From contig CAZOZM010000005.1 of assembly GCA_964584255.1 (NCBI GenBank), positions 79,259 to 143,258 of the forward strand: 64,000 nucleotides of DNA, in the 5' to 3' direction. Numbering within the stretch: the stretch's first letter is position 1; every line of letters starts with the position of its first letter. The stretch is from UBA3775 sp964584255 (GTDB lineage: Bacteria; Bacillota; Clostridia; Lachnospirales; Lachnospiraceae). Made by a program: the position numbers and the translations under genes. Shown piece after piece: positions 50,687-60,066 of this stretch. The notes under the pieces were generated by a model that saw only the letters and a program-made list of their open reading frames with translations, ran no database searches and was not told where the DNA came from.

Positions 50687-51895
50687 TTATTTGTAGGATT
50701 CAAGCATCGCATTTAAAATCTCCGGATAAAAGATTTCAAACTTGTCTCTGTCAATCATTCCAAAGTTTTCTTCTCCGACTTTTGTTCCGCCATTATCCCA
50801 GAGTACACAGGCTATGCCATTTTCAGCAGCCCTCTCCGTATAAGCCTTTGACCATGCGATACGATCTTCCGTATTATCCTTATTTGTAGAACCAAACTCA
50901 TCAATTACTACACCGACACCCTGGTCGATGAATTTTTTCTTAAGCTGTTCCATGAAATTAAGTTCGTTATTCCTGCTTCCGTCCCACTCCGTATATCCGT
51001 TTGCATTCATTGCAAAATCATATGGTGAATATGCATGTACGGAAACAATTATTCTGTTTGCATCATCCCCCGGTGCAAAGAAAGCTGAATTTAAGGCATT
51101 CTGCGCCGAAGCACATATACTTGGAACCATGAGATATCTTGTTTTATTATATCCTTCAGATTCTCTGATAAGATTTACAAACTGCTGATTAAGTTTATCA
51201 ACACACTTAATCGCCTCAACACCTTCTTTATCATTATCATTGAACCACCACTCTTTTGCGGTTCCGGAAAGTCTTGGCTCATTCATTACTTCAAAAATCA
51301 GATGTTCATCATAGTTTTTAAAGTTCTCGGCAATCTGTGTCCATATGTTTATAATATATGCTTCTGCATTCTCATAGTTTGCTTCCGTAGGATAATATGC
51401 ATCATTATCATGGTGAGAGTTGAGAATTACATAAAGTCCCGATTCAAGTGACCAGTCAACAACCTGAGTTACCCTGTTCATCCACTTTTCGTCTATTTTT
51501 CCTTCATCATCGATATGATTGCTCCACGATACCGGAATTCTTATTGTTGTAAAACCGGAAGATGCAACAAATTCAATAAGCTCCTTTGTAGTCATAGGCT
51601 GACCCCATGAGGTCTCCGACATAAGACCGCTGCCACCGGTTGCCTCCAATGTGTTGCCAAGGTTCCAGCCGAGTTTTAATGAAGCTGCAAAATCCACCGG
51701 ATTATCAGCAACCGCTCCGCCTGTAAAACCTTTGTCATCTGCTTCGCCATCTTCATCATTATCTGCAGGTGCCTGCGTTACTTCATTTCCGTTTGAAGAA
51801 CTTCCGGAATCACCCGAACAGCCCGTAACCCCCACAATCATTCCAACCGACAGTACTGCCGCCGCTGCCGCAGTCACAAGTTTTTTTAACTTCAT
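50687..51895 (-). CDS. Secreted GH5 endoglucanase lipoprotein
   Basis: A cell-surface beta-glycanase, probably subfamily 4-like. The signal peptide ends in the lipobox VGVTGCSG (Cys about 26), followed by a Ser/Asp/Glu-rich linker to about 60. The catalytic domain has LKLGWNLGNTLEA, TIRIPVSW, VILNSHHD, acid/base in FEVMNEPR, HAYSPYDF and nucleophile in VVIDEFGSTN, then CVLWDNGG. It is 402 residues in all, with no carbohydrate-binding module. It probably cleaves cellulose, xyloglucan or mixed-linkage glucan while tethered to the membrane. AGGACTAAGG precedes the ATG. Confidence 0.94.
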   Translation of the reverse strand: MKLKKLVTAAAAAVLSVGMIVGVTGCSGDSGSSSNGNEVTQAPADNDEDGEADDKGFTGGAVADNPVDFAASLKLGWNLGNTLEATGGSGLMSETSWGQPMTTKELIEFVASSGFTTIRIPVSWSNHIDDEGKIDEKWMNRVTQVVDWSLESGLYVILNSHHDNDAYYPTEANYENAEAYIINIWTQIAENFKNYDEHLIFEVMNEPRLSGTAKEWWFNDNDKEGVEAIKCVDKLNQQFVNLIRESEGYNKTRYLMVPSICASAQNALNSAFFAPGDDANRIIVSVHAYSPYDFAMNANGYTEWDGSRNNELNFMEQLKKKFIDQGVGVVIDEFGSTNKDNTEDRIAWSKAYTERAAENGIACVLWDNGGTKVGEENFGMIDRDKFEIFYPEILNAMLESYK

Positions 51896-51976
51896 AATAC
51901 CTTAGTCCTTTCTCCGACCTTTATTTTCGGGGTAAACCCATTTTTTATATAATACCACCAAATCATTGAAATTTCA

Positions 51977-53155
51977 TTAAATCTTTTTCTTTCTGCATAA
52001 CAGGATACCAACCAGTAAAAGGACCGGGAATATAATTGCCGCAAGTATTCCCATACGGAGATTTCCGTTCATTTTATCAGAAACAAATCCTGCAAGAGTA
52101 GGTCCTGCCGAACATCCTATGTCTCCGCCCAGTGCCAGAAGTGCGAACATTACAGTACCGCCTCTTTTTATTGATGCCGCCGCCTTACTGAAAGTACCCG
52201 GCCACATTATTCCTACCGCAAGTCCGGTCATCGCACATCCCGCAAGACCGATTACCGGATTTGAAATCAAAGCAATGCAGAGATATGTCGCCATACACAT
52301 AAGGCAGCTTGCCGACATAAACGCATCCAAATCTATTCTGTCACCGTATTTTCCATAAAAAGACCTCGAAATTCCCATCATGACCGCAAAAGACATCGGT
52401 CCTGCCAAATCTCCTATGGTCTTGGTTACTCCAAGTCCGTTTTCGGCAAAGAGAGAGGCCCACTGGCTTACAGCCTGCTCGCTTGCTCCAGCGCACACCA
52501 TCATAACAAACAGTATGAGAAAGTATCTGTTCTTCAGCAGTTCAGCGAAGCCGCAGCCTTTTTCGCCATCCTCCACAATTGGAGCCAGCGGAACCGTCGC
52601 AAAAGCAAACATGTTGCAAACAGGAACCAGTGCCCATATTCCTGCAAGGATTCTCCAGTTTTCTATACCAAAAGCCACGAAAAATAAGGTTGAAAACAAC
52701 ACTACTCCCACATGACCCCAACAATAATACGAATGAAGCATGCTCATGGTTTTTTCTTTATTGTCCGTAGGACATGATTCAACCACCGGACTTACAAGAA
52801 CTTCCAACAAGCCTCCTCCTATCGCATATACCATTACCGGAATGAGAATTCCGATAAAATGATTTGACATCAGATCCGGCAAAAACATAAGCAGCACAAG
52901 ACCTGCCGCCGAAAACGCATGTGCAATTATCATTGATGCCCTGTAACCTATTTTATCCACAAAAAGTGCGGAAACGAGGTCAACAATCAACTGTATGCCG
53001 AAATTAAACGTTACCAAAAGCGTAATGTCCGATAACGGAATCCCATAGCTGCTTCTGAAAGTAAGGAAAAGAAGCGGCACAAAGTTGTTTATTATTGCCT
53101 GAATTACATATCCGAAAAAACATGCTCTTATTGTCTTATCATAACCCTTGTTCAC
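51977..53155 (-). CDS. Major facilitator superfamily transporter
   Basis: A 392-residue protein with 12 predicted helices and MFS landmarks (DLVSALFVDKIGYRASMI between helices 2 and 3; SRSFYGKYGDRI in the equivalent second-half loop). The start is a GTG at 53155 with GGAGG 8 bases upstream; an ATG 13 codons earlier lacks a site. The substrate is unknown. It is 64 bases downstream of pdxT, so a B6-vitamer role is conceivable but unsupported by sequence. Confidence 0.88.
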   Translation of the reverse strand: MNKGYDKTIRACFFGYVIQAIINNFVPLLFLTFRSSYGIPLSDITLLVTFNFGIQLIVDLVSALFVDKIGYRASMIIAHAFSAAGLVLLMFLPDLMSNHFIGILIPVMVYAIGGGLLEVLVSPVVESCPTDNKEKTMSMLHSYYCWGHVGVVLFSTLFFVAFGIENWRILAGIWALVPVCNMFAFATVPLAPIVEDGEKGCGFAELLKNRYFLILFVMMVCAGASEQAVSQWASLFAENGLGVTKTIGDLAGPMSFAVMMGISRSFYGKYGDRIDLDAFMSASCLMCMATYLCIALISNPVIGLAGCAMTGLAVGIMWPGTFSKAAASIKRGGTVMFALLALGGDIGCSAGPTLAGFVSDKMNGNLRMGILAAIIFPVLLLVGILLCRKKKI

Positions 53156-53219
53156 TCTGACAACCTCCGCAAAAAATTGTGCTAATTGTACCACAGTGCC
53201 GGTATGATGTCCATGTTAA

Positions 53220-53801
53220 TTAAACTGCTTTCATGTGTTTTTCAACCATCTTTAAAAAGTAGGAATGTATCAGCTTTGAATCTGAAAGTTCCGGGTGAAA
53301 TGCCGTCACGAGCTGGTTTCCCTGCCTTGCGGCAACTATCCTGTCATCACATACCGAAAGCACCTCCACATTTTCCGAGACCTTCTTTATATAAGGTGCT
53401 CTTATAAATTTCATCGGGACCTCTCCCAATCCGCCGAAATTACCAATTGTTTCAAAGCTTCCAAGCTGTCGTCCGTACGCATTTCTCACTGCACATATTT
53501 CCATTGTGGCGAAATGCCTGCGACTGTCATTCTCAATTTTCTCCGCCAGCATGATAAGTCCGGCACATGTACCGAATACCGGAAGTCCTGACTCAATTTT
53601 TTCCTTCAAAATTTCATATATTCCAAGCTCACGCACCAGTCTTCCCATGACCGTACTTTCGCCTCCGGGAATTACAAGTCCGTCAAAATCCCCGACCATA
53701 TCTGCCGCTTTTCGGATTTCAAAAACCGATGCTCCAAGAGCTTCCAACATCGTTTCATGTTCGACGAAAGCACCCTGTACTGCCATAACACCAATTCTCA
53801 T
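53220..53801 (-). CDS. pdxT: Pyridoxal 5'-phosphate synthase glutaminase subunit
   Basis: Supplies ammonia from glutamine to PdxS in ribose-5-phosphate-dependent PLP synthesis. The 193 residues have a class I glutaminase triad: Cys79 in FGTCAGLIML, with His and Glu in TAFHPELSD; GGEST at 46-50 contacts glutamine. It starts 5 bases after the pdxS stop. Confidence 0.96.
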   Translation of the reverse strand: MRIGVMAVQGAFVEHETMLEALGASVFEIRKAADMVGDFDGLVIPGGESTVMGRLVRELGIYEILKEKIESGLPVFGTCAGLIMLAEKIENDSRRHFATMEICAVRNAYGRQLGSFETIGNFGGLGEVPMKFIRAPYIKKVSENVEVLSVCDDRIVAARQGNQLVTAFHPELSDSKLIHSYFLKMVEKHMKAV

Positions 53802-53806
53802 AATTT

Positions 53807-54670
53807 CTACCTTTTCTGCATCAGCACTTTTATTTCATCTTCATTTATTCCAACCATTGCTTCACCCAAATTTGCCGACAGTTCGGCAATGAATGCAGCA
53901 TCCTTATAGTTAATTACCGCCTTGACTATCGCGGCTGCCCTCTTCGCAGGATTGCCGGATTTAAATATACCTGAACCGACAAAAACACCTTCTGCTCCAA
54001 GCTGCATCATAAGTGCCGCATCTGCCGGAGTGGCTACTCCTCCTGCAGCAAAATTAACCACCGGAAGCCTGTGATTTTCATGAACATAACGCAGTAAATC
54101 GTAAGGTACACCCATCTCCTTGGCATTATTATATAATTCATCGTCTGCAAGAGACACAACTCTTCTGATTTCACTGTTCATATTTCGCATGTGCCTTACA
54201 GCCTGAACGACATCACCGGTTCCAGGTTCTCCCTTTGTTCTTATCATGGAGGCTCCCTCGGAAATTCTTCTGAGTGCCTCACCTAAATCTCTGGCACCGC
54301 ATACAAAAGGTACTTTAAAAGCTGTTTTATCAATATGATAGACATCATCCGCCGGTGAAAGAACTTCACTTTCATCTATGTAATCAATTTCAAGCGCCTC
54401 CAGTATCTGAGCCTCAACAAAATGTCCTATCCTGACTTTCGCCATTACAGGTATGCTTACAGCCTCCTGAATCCCTTTAATCATTGCCGGGTCACTCATT
54501 CTCGCAACACCGCCTGCTGCCCGTATGTCTGCCGGAATTTTTTCCAATGCCATTACCGCACATGCACCGGCCTCCTCCGCAATTTTTGCCTGTTCGGGAG
54601 TCGTAACATCCATTATCACTCCTCCTTTAAGCATTCCGGCAAGTTCACAGTTAAGTTCGTATCTTGACAT
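53807..54670 (-). CDS. pdxS: Pyridoxal 5'-phosphate synthase lyase subunit
   Basis: Condenses ribose-5-phosphate, glyceraldehyde-3-phosphate and ammonia to PLP, as a dodecamer with PdxT. A 287-residue (beta-alpha)8 barrel: GGVIMDVTTPEQAKIAEEAG with the catalytic aspartate at 21, substrate lysine in PVMAKVRIGH (K78), second lysine region RTKGEPGTGDV. It has a GGAGG site and a -10 TATAAT (54767-54772) without a recognisable -35, as expected for an activated promoter. Confidence 0.97.
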   Translation of the reverse strand: MSRYELNCELAGMLKGGVIMDVTTPEQAKIAEEAGACAVMALEKIPADIRAAGGVARMSDPAMIKGIQEAVSIPVMAKVRIGHFVEAQILEALEIDYIDESEVLSPADDVYHIDKTAFKVPFVCGARDLGEALRRISEGASMIRTKGEPGTGDVVQAVRHMRNMNSEIRRVVSLADDELYNNAKEMGVPYDLLRYVHENHRLPVVNFAAGGVATPADAALMMQLGAEGVFVGSGIFKSGNPAKRAAAIVKAVINYKDAAFIAELSANLGEAMVGINEDEIKVLMQKR

Positions 54671-54766
54671 AACCTGATTTCCTCCTTATAAAACATTCTT
54701 TCCCTGACAATTCTCTCATTCAGAAGATGTCGGTTTTTGTAGAGAATTTACTTCGAAGCTGATATC

Positions 54767-54832
54767 ATTATATTTGAATCTGACATTACTTAAATACCCA
54801 GTTTAAATTATTTTTATAGGGTCAGATACAAA
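54767..54832. promoter_or_regulatory. Divergent pdxS/pdxR control region with 12-base inverted repeat
   Basis: TTTGAATCTGAC (54773-54784) and GTCAGATACAAA (54821-54832) are inverted copies with one mismatch, 36 bases apart. The left arm touches the minus-strand -10 TATAAT of pdxS and overlaps the plus-strand pdxR -35 (CTGACA 54780-54785, 17 bases, TTAAAT 54803-54808). The right arm abuts the pdxR Shine-Dalgarno. This layout fits activation of pdxST and autorepression of pdxR. Confidence 0.68.
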
Positions 54833-54843
54833 GGAGGAAAATT

Positions 54844-56277
54844 ATGTTTACCATGAACTTTAATGCGCAGACACCTCTCTACCGCCAGCTTTACGAAAAA
54901 ATAGTCACTCTCATATTAGACGGCAGACTGAAATCCGGCGAAAAGCTTCCTTCCAAAAGACAACTTTCAGAACATATACACATAAGCATAAGAACCATAG
55001 AAACCGCCTACGACCAGCTTCTTTCCGAAGGCTATATATCTTCCAGACCTAAAAGCGGTTACTACGTCAGTCCGATTGATCCCGGCCGTGTACATCTTGA
55101 ATCAGCTGATTTGACAACTTACATTCCATCTCCAAAAATCACGGACTTCAAATACGATTTTCGCACCAATTCATCAGACACTTCAAACTTTCCTTTTTCC
55201 GTCTGGTCAGGTCTCATGAGAGAAACACTCCGAAGCGAAGGCAGTCACATATTGAAGCAGAGGGAGCATGCCGGTCTGTATGAACTTCGCAGGGAAATTG
55301 CCCGTTACCTGAAATCATACAGAAACATTTCCGTCTCTCCCGACCACATCATCGTAGGTGCCGGAAGTGAATACCTCATAAATCTCATTATTCAACTGCT
55401 CTGCATTCATAACAAAGGGAGTGAACAGATATTTGCCGTGGAAAATCCCGGATACCATAAAATTGCAAGAATACTTTCCGCCAACCGCATAAAAACTGAG
55501 TACATCTCCATGGATTCAAAGGGAATTGATGTTAACCTTCTAAAAAAATGCCATGCAAATGTCGTTCATGTAACTCCATCTCATCACTTTCCACTCGGAA
55601 TCGTCATGCCCGTGGGAAGACGCTATGAACTGCTTAATTGGGCTGCCGACACCTCTTCCTACATAATAGAAGATGACTATGACAGCGAATTCAGATATAC
55701 CGGCCATCCGATTCCTGCCCTCGAGTCCCTGGATACAAACGGAAGGGTCATTTATATAAACACTTTTGCCAAGAATCTTGCACCCTCACTGCGAATCAGT
55801 TACATGGTGCTTCCGGACTCGCTTACAGGTACCTTCAACAGCTGTTTTTCCTTCTATTCAAACACCGTATCTGCATTTGAGCAGTATACACTGGCTCATT
55901 TTATGTCCGAAGGACATTTTGAAAGATACATAAACCGAATGCGGCTCATCTATAAACAGAAAATGGAACTTCTGACCACCTGTATCGCAGCCTCCCCGTT
56001 GAACAATTTCACCGAAACTGCCAAATGCGACACTGGGCTGCATCTTCTTCTCACGGTTAAGAACGGCATGTCCGAGTCCGTCCTCATTCAGAAGGCCGCT
56101 TCTGCCGGCATATACCTTAAAGGTATTTCTGAGTTCTGTCACGGTGACTGCGGCGGATACCCGATGATTATTCTCGGTTTTGCAGGAATAAGTACTGATT
56201 CTATTCCACATGCAGTTCAAATATTATCCGATGCATGGCGTTCGGATGATGATTCCAAGAATTTTCCACCTCTTTAA
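54844..56277 (+). CDS. pdxR: PdxR-like MocR/GntR transcriptional regulator
   Basis: A 477-residue MocR protein. Residues 1-75 are a GntR winged helix (TPLYRQLYEKIVTLILDGRL, LPSKRQLSEHI), followed by a linker and a class I aminotransferase-fold domain (about 110-470) with the PLP aspartate region YIIEDDYDSEF and the lysine in INTFAKNLAPSLRISYM. Such proteins sense PLP and activate pdxST when it is scarce. Its position divergent from pdxS, with an inverted repeat between, supports this role over GABA- or taurine-type MocR regulators. It has an AAGGAGG site 5 bases before the ATG. Confidence 0.92.
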   Translation: MFTMNFNAQTPLYRQLYEKIVTLILDGRLKSGEKLPSKRQLSEHIHISIRTIETAYDQLLSEGYISSRPKSGYYVSPIDPGRVHLESADLTTYIPSPKITDFKYDFRTNSSDTSNFPFSVWSGLMRETLRSEGSHILKQREHAGLYELRREIARYLKSYRNISVSPDHIIVGAGSEYLINLIIQLLCIHNKGSEQIFAVENPGYHKIARILSANRIKTEYISMDSKGIDVNLLKKCHANVVHVTPSHHFPLGIVMPVGRRYELLNWAADTSSYIIEDDYDSEFRYTGHPIPALESLDTNGRVIYINTFAKNLAPSLRISYMVLPDSLTGTFNSCFSFYSNTVSAFEQYTLAHFMSEGHFERYINRMRLIYKQKMELLTTCIAASPLNNFTETAKCDTGLHLLLTVKNGMSESVLIQKAASAGIYLKGISEFCHGDCGGYPMIILGFAGISTDSIPHAVQILSDAWRSDDDSKNFPPL

Positions 56278-56423
56278 CAGCTTTATCCACTGACATAACA
56301 TCCTGCCCGAACTATAATCAAACCAACAATAAAGTATGTGTATTTTCCACTCACACTTTGTTCGCGGATTATGAAAGGGGGGATGGCAGAAACTGCTTTA
56401 TAAAACATTTCTGCCGAAATGTC

Positions 56424-58244
56424 ATGAATACAAAAAAATTAAACGGATTCACTGCCGGAAGTGTCAGTCTTCTTCCCGGCCTGTTCAAAGAACGCTCTGA
56501 TATCAACATAGCCTACCTTATGGAACTCAACAGCCAGTGTCTTCTCCAGAATTTCTATCTGGAAGCCGGGATAATAATGCCGGGACTTCAGGTTGTCGAA
56601 AATCCTGAAACCGCACTCCTGCACTGGGGTTGGGAAGCTCCTACCTGTCAGCTTCGGGGACATTTTCTCGGTCATTGGATGTCTGCCGCTGCCGTTCTTT
56701 GTGCAGACGGGAAGGATGCAGAACTTAAAGCAAAACTTGATTACATAGTTGATGAGCTCGAAAAATGCCAGGAGGTCAATGGCGGTAAATGGATTGGCTC
56801 CATTCCCGAAAAATATTTTAAAAAGCTTGAAACAGGTGATTATATATGGTCTCCACAGTATGTAATGCATAAAACACTTCTAGGGCTCATGCATACATAT
56901 GAATATACCGGTTCCGAAAAAGCACTGAAGATTCTTGACAAAGCCGCCGACTGGTATGTTGACTGGATTAGGGGGTTGAATGAGAGGGGAAGTTATGCCG
57001 TTTATAAGGGTGAAGAAGGCGGTATGCTTGAAGTCTGGGCCAACCTCTACACCCTCACCAATAACGAAAAATATCTTTCCCTCGCAAAAGAATATGATCA
57101 TCCGGGGACTTTCGACCAGCTTCTTAACGGACAGGATGTGCTTACGAACTGCCATTCCAATGCAAGTATTCCTTGGGCGCATGGTGCTGCCCGACTCTAT
57201 GAAACAACCGGCGAAAGAAGGTGGCTCGACATTGTAAAAGCCTTTTGGAAATGTGCTGTCAGAGACCGTGATCTGTATTGCACGGGCGGTCAGAATGCCG
57301 GTGAATTTTGGATTCCTCCAAGAATGAACGGTCATTTTATGGGCGAACGAAACCAGGAATTCTGCACCGTTTACAACATGGTACGTCTTGCCGACTATCT
57401 TTACCGCTTCACCGGAGAAACGGAATATGCAGACTTTATTGAGCAGAATCTCTACAACGGTTTCCTTGCTCAGCAGAATAAGCACACCGGACTTCCAACC
57501 TATTTTCTTCCTCTTGCAGCAGGTTCCAGGAAGAAATGGGGAAGTAAGACCAGAGATTTCTGGTGCTGCCATGGCACAATGGTTCAGTCGCAGACTCTCT
57601 ATACCTCTCTCTGCTATTATACAGACACCGAAAACAAACGTCTGGTAGCCGCACAATACATCCCGTCCACGGTCAAATGGACTGACAGTGAGGGCACCAT
57701 TGAAATCAGCCAGACAACAGATATGAAATATTATAACTCGCAGGCCTTCTTTGATGAAAAAGATGAAAGCACCATGTCAAGATGGCTTCTCAAATTTGAA
57801 ATAAAAGGAAGACGACACTTCACTTTCTCTCTCCGTATGCCTGACTGGCTTTCGGGCAATCCGGTGCTCAGCATAAACGGCGAAGAAATCAACGATTATA
57901 CGATTTCTGACGGCTATCTTGATTTGGAAAGAGATTGGGATAACGACATGATAAGTATCTATCTCCCGGCGTCACTCACACTCTCCAGACTCACCGACAT
58001 GCCGGAAATGGCCGCCGTAAAAGAAGGTCCTATCGTCTTGGCCGAACTCAGCGAAGAAGACTGCGGACTTGAAATACACGAATCATTGGAAAACACACTT
58101 ATACCTCAGCTTGAACATACTTACGATGTTTTTCCATGGCTTCAGAGCTGCTATCGTACAAGATTTCAGAAAAAAAACACCCGCTATGTCCCTCTTTATG
58201 ACATAACGGATGAATCTTATACCATCTATCACACCCTGACCTGA
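56424..58244 (+). CDS. GH127-type beta-L-arabinofuranosidase
   Basis: Removes beta-L-arabinofuranose from arabino-oligosaccharides; no signal peptide, so cytosolic. An (alpha/alpha)6 barrel of 606 residues from the ATG 56424. The catalytic and zinc residues known for HypBA1 (Glu, Cys, Cys, Cys) are present as QEFC (E312, C314) and FWCCHG (C381, C382). The start is uncertain: no Shine-Dalgarno precedes 56424, a 7-bp hairpin (56405-56411 with 56416-56422) ends one base before it, and the frame is open further back to a TTG at 56358. A short out-of-frame reading frame (56371-56403) with a GGGGGG tract lies just upstream. It faces an AraC regulator tail to tail. Confidence 0.9.
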   Translation: MNTKKLNGFTAGSVSLLPGLFKERSDINIAYLMELNSQCLLQNFYLEAGIIMPGLQVVENPETALLHWGWEAPTCQLRGHFLGHWMSAAAVLCADGKDAELKAKLDYIVDELEKCQEVNGGKWIGSIPEKYFKKLETGDYIWSPQYVMHKTLLGLMHTYEYTGSEKALKILDKAADWYVDWIRGLNERGSYAVYKGEEGGMLEVWANLYTLTNNEKYLSLAKEYDHPGTFDQLLNGQDVLTNCHSNASIPWAHGAARLYETTGERRWLDIVKAFWKCAVRDRDLYCTGGQNAGEFWIPPRMNGHFMGERNQEFCTVYNMVRLADYLYRFTGETEYADFIEQNLYNGFLAQQNKHTGLPTYFLPLAAGSRKKWGSKTRDFWCCHGTMVQSQTLYTSLCYYTDTENKRLVAAQYIPSTVKWTDSEGTIEISQTTDMKYYNSQAFFDEKDESTMSRWLLKFEIKGRRHFTFSLRMPDWLSGNPVLSINGEEINDYTISDGYLDLERDWDNDMISIYLPASLTLSRLTDMPEMAAVKEGPIVLAELSEEDCGLEIHESLENTLIPQLEHTYDVFPWLQSCYRTRFQKKNTRYVPLYDITDESYTIYHTLT

Positions 58245-58246
58245 GA

Positions 58247-59086
58247 TCACGGATTTTGCCGGTACTCTGTCGGTGTAACTTTTTTATATTTTTTAAAAAC
58301 TTTCATAAAATACTTTTCATCGGGGAAGCCACAGGAATATGCCGCTTCCCTGATGCTTATTTCGGGGTTCGAAAGCATAAGTTCCGAAGCCTGTATTCTT
58401 ATTCTGTTTGTATATTCCGTCAGTGAAACTCCGACATTTTTCTTAAACATCGAAGAGAAATAATCCGTCTGGTATCCGGCACGCGCAGCAATATCCGAAA
58501 CACGGAAATTACTGCTGTAATTACTTTTTATCCAGTCGCATACCGAATATATCACCGGATTAATGCCGCTTTTCAACTCATCAGCCCTTTTGAGATTCTG
58601 CCGTGACACTTCCATAAGCATCAGACTCATCATGTAATCTGCCATACGGCCTTTTCCGCCATTTTCCTCCGTAGACATCGCCAGAAGCCTCTTAATCATG
58701 ACACTTATCAGGGAGGATGAAATCAGCTCTCCATACTCTGAAATCCCATTGCCGCACTCATCCTTACGATGATCGCCACATTCATCTTCATCTGATTTTA
58801 TTCCTCCGTTCGGAATGAAATGAGCCCAGAAGTAGGAAAGCTCTCCCTCAGAGGGTTTCGTTCCAAAATGTTCCTCTCCTGCCCTCAATATAATATACTG
58901 TCCCGGTTTAAGTTCAAAATCCCTGCCGGCCGAATTTATGTACAACGTACCGGCTGAAAGATATATTAAAACATTTATTCCGAAACACCTTCTCTGATGT
59001 ATAAAATCCTTTTTGCTGTTGAGCTGACCGCATACATCAAAATAGAGAGGTTCTGAGATATTGATATAAAGTTTTCTTACATTCAT
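58247..59086 (-). CDS. AraC-family transcriptional regulator
   Basis: A 279-residue regulator: N-terminal cupin sugar-sensing half (YLSAGTLYINSAGRDFELKPG, ILRAGEEHFG) and C-terminal double helix-turn-helix (about 180-279: FRVSDIAARAGYQTDYFSSM, GVSLTEYTNRIRIQ, SIREAAYSCGF, YFMKVFKKY). The ATG 59086 has GAGG 8 bases upstream. Its stop lies 2 bases from that of the convergent GH127 gene, and no terminator separates them. It probably controls arabinose-oligosaccharide genes, GH127 included; this is inference from position. Confidence 0.9.
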   Translation of the reverse strand: MNVRKLYINISEPLYFDVCGQLNSKKDFIHQRRCFGINVLIYLSAGTLYINSAGRDFELKPGQYIILRAGEEHFGTKPSEGELSYFWAHFIPNGGIKSDEDECGDHRKDECGNGISEYGELISSSLISVMIKRLLAMSTEENGGKGRMADYMMSLMLMEVSRQNLKRADELKSGINPVIYSVCDWIKSNYSSNFRVSDIAARAGYQTDYFSSMFKKNVGVSLTEYTNRIRIQASELMLSNPEISIREAAYSCGFPDEKYFMKVFKKYKKVTPTEYRQNP

Positions 59087-59164
59087 TTTCTTTTCCTCTG
59101 TCAATCCCCAAAAAAACACAGCATGTCACCCGACAGACACATTATCATTTTTTCATGCCGGGAA

Positions 59165-59911
59165 TCATTCCGAAACCGCTGCCGGCTTCCTCTCACGAAC
59201 CGCTTCCGTTAAGTCCTTCACTATCTCTCCCGCCATTATAAGACCTTCCACAGCCGGAACAAATGCCGTACTTCCGGGTGCCGGACGGTTTCCTCCGGCC
59301 TTTACCCTCTCATCTCCGGCCGGTACTATCGGCTGCTCATCCGAAAAAACAACTTTAAGATTCTTAATTCCTCTTTTTTTAAGTTCTCTTCTCATTACCT
59401 TTGCCAAAGGATCCATAGTTGTTTTATATATATCGGAGACCCTGAACCTCGACGGATCAAGCTTATTTCCGGCTCCCATTGCACTGATTACCGGAACTCC
59501 CGCTTCCTTTGCCCTCACTATGATTTCTATTTTTGCCGCAACCGTATCAACCGCGTCCACTACATAATCATATTCCCCGAAATCGAAATCCGAAGCATTC
59601 TCCGGAAGAAAAAAACACTGATGAATTCTCACCTCCGCTTCCGGATTTATCGAAAGCATTCTTTCCCTCATCACTTCCGTCTTATATCTTCCGACAGTAT
59701 TTTCCGTCGCTATAATCTGACGATTAAGATTCGATAAACATACCGTATCATTGTCTGTCAAATCAAACTTTCCGACACCGCTTCTGACAAGCGCCTCACA
59801 TACATATCCACCGACACCGCCGACTCCAAATACAGCCACCCTCTTTTTCTTCATTTCATCCACGGCTTCACTTCCGATTAGCATTGCCGTTCTTGAAAAA
59901 CGTTCGTCCAT
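59165..59911 (-). CDS. tcdA: tRNA threonylcarbamoyladenosine dehydratase
   Basis: An E1-like ATP-dependent enzyme that cyclises t6A37 in tRNA to ct6A. The 248 residues carry VAVFGVGGVGGYVCEALVRSG (ATP-binding glycine loop), DNDTVCLSNLNRQI, YDYVVDAVDTVAAK and NRPAPGSTAFVPAVEGL, as in TcdA rather than MoeB or ThiF. No Shine-Dalgarno is visible before the ATG; the AT-rich TTATATTTATAAG directly upstream could be a -10, raising the chance of a very short leader. Confidence 0.93.
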   Translation of the reverse strand: MDERFSRTAMLIGSEAVDEMKKKRVAVFGVGGVGGYVCEALVRSGVGKFDLTDNDTVCLSNLNRQIIATENTVGRYKTEVMRERMLSINPEAEVRIHQCFFLPENASDFDFGEYDYVVDAVDTVAAKIEIIVRAKEAGVPVISAMGAGNKLDPSRFRVSDIYKTTMDPLAKVMRRELKKRGIKNLKVVFSDEQPIVPAGDERVKAGGNRPAPGSTAFVPAVEGLIMAGEIVKDLTEAVRERKPAAVSE

Positions 59912-60066
59912 CTTATAAATATAATCCGATTACTCATTACCTGAACAACGGATTTTCCCCTTTCTTACATTCTCACATTTTAAGAAAACATCCTGTCATT
60001 TACACTTTATCCGACAAAAGATTTTTCTGTCTGAAATCCCCGCGTAAAAGTCATGCAAACATCCTT

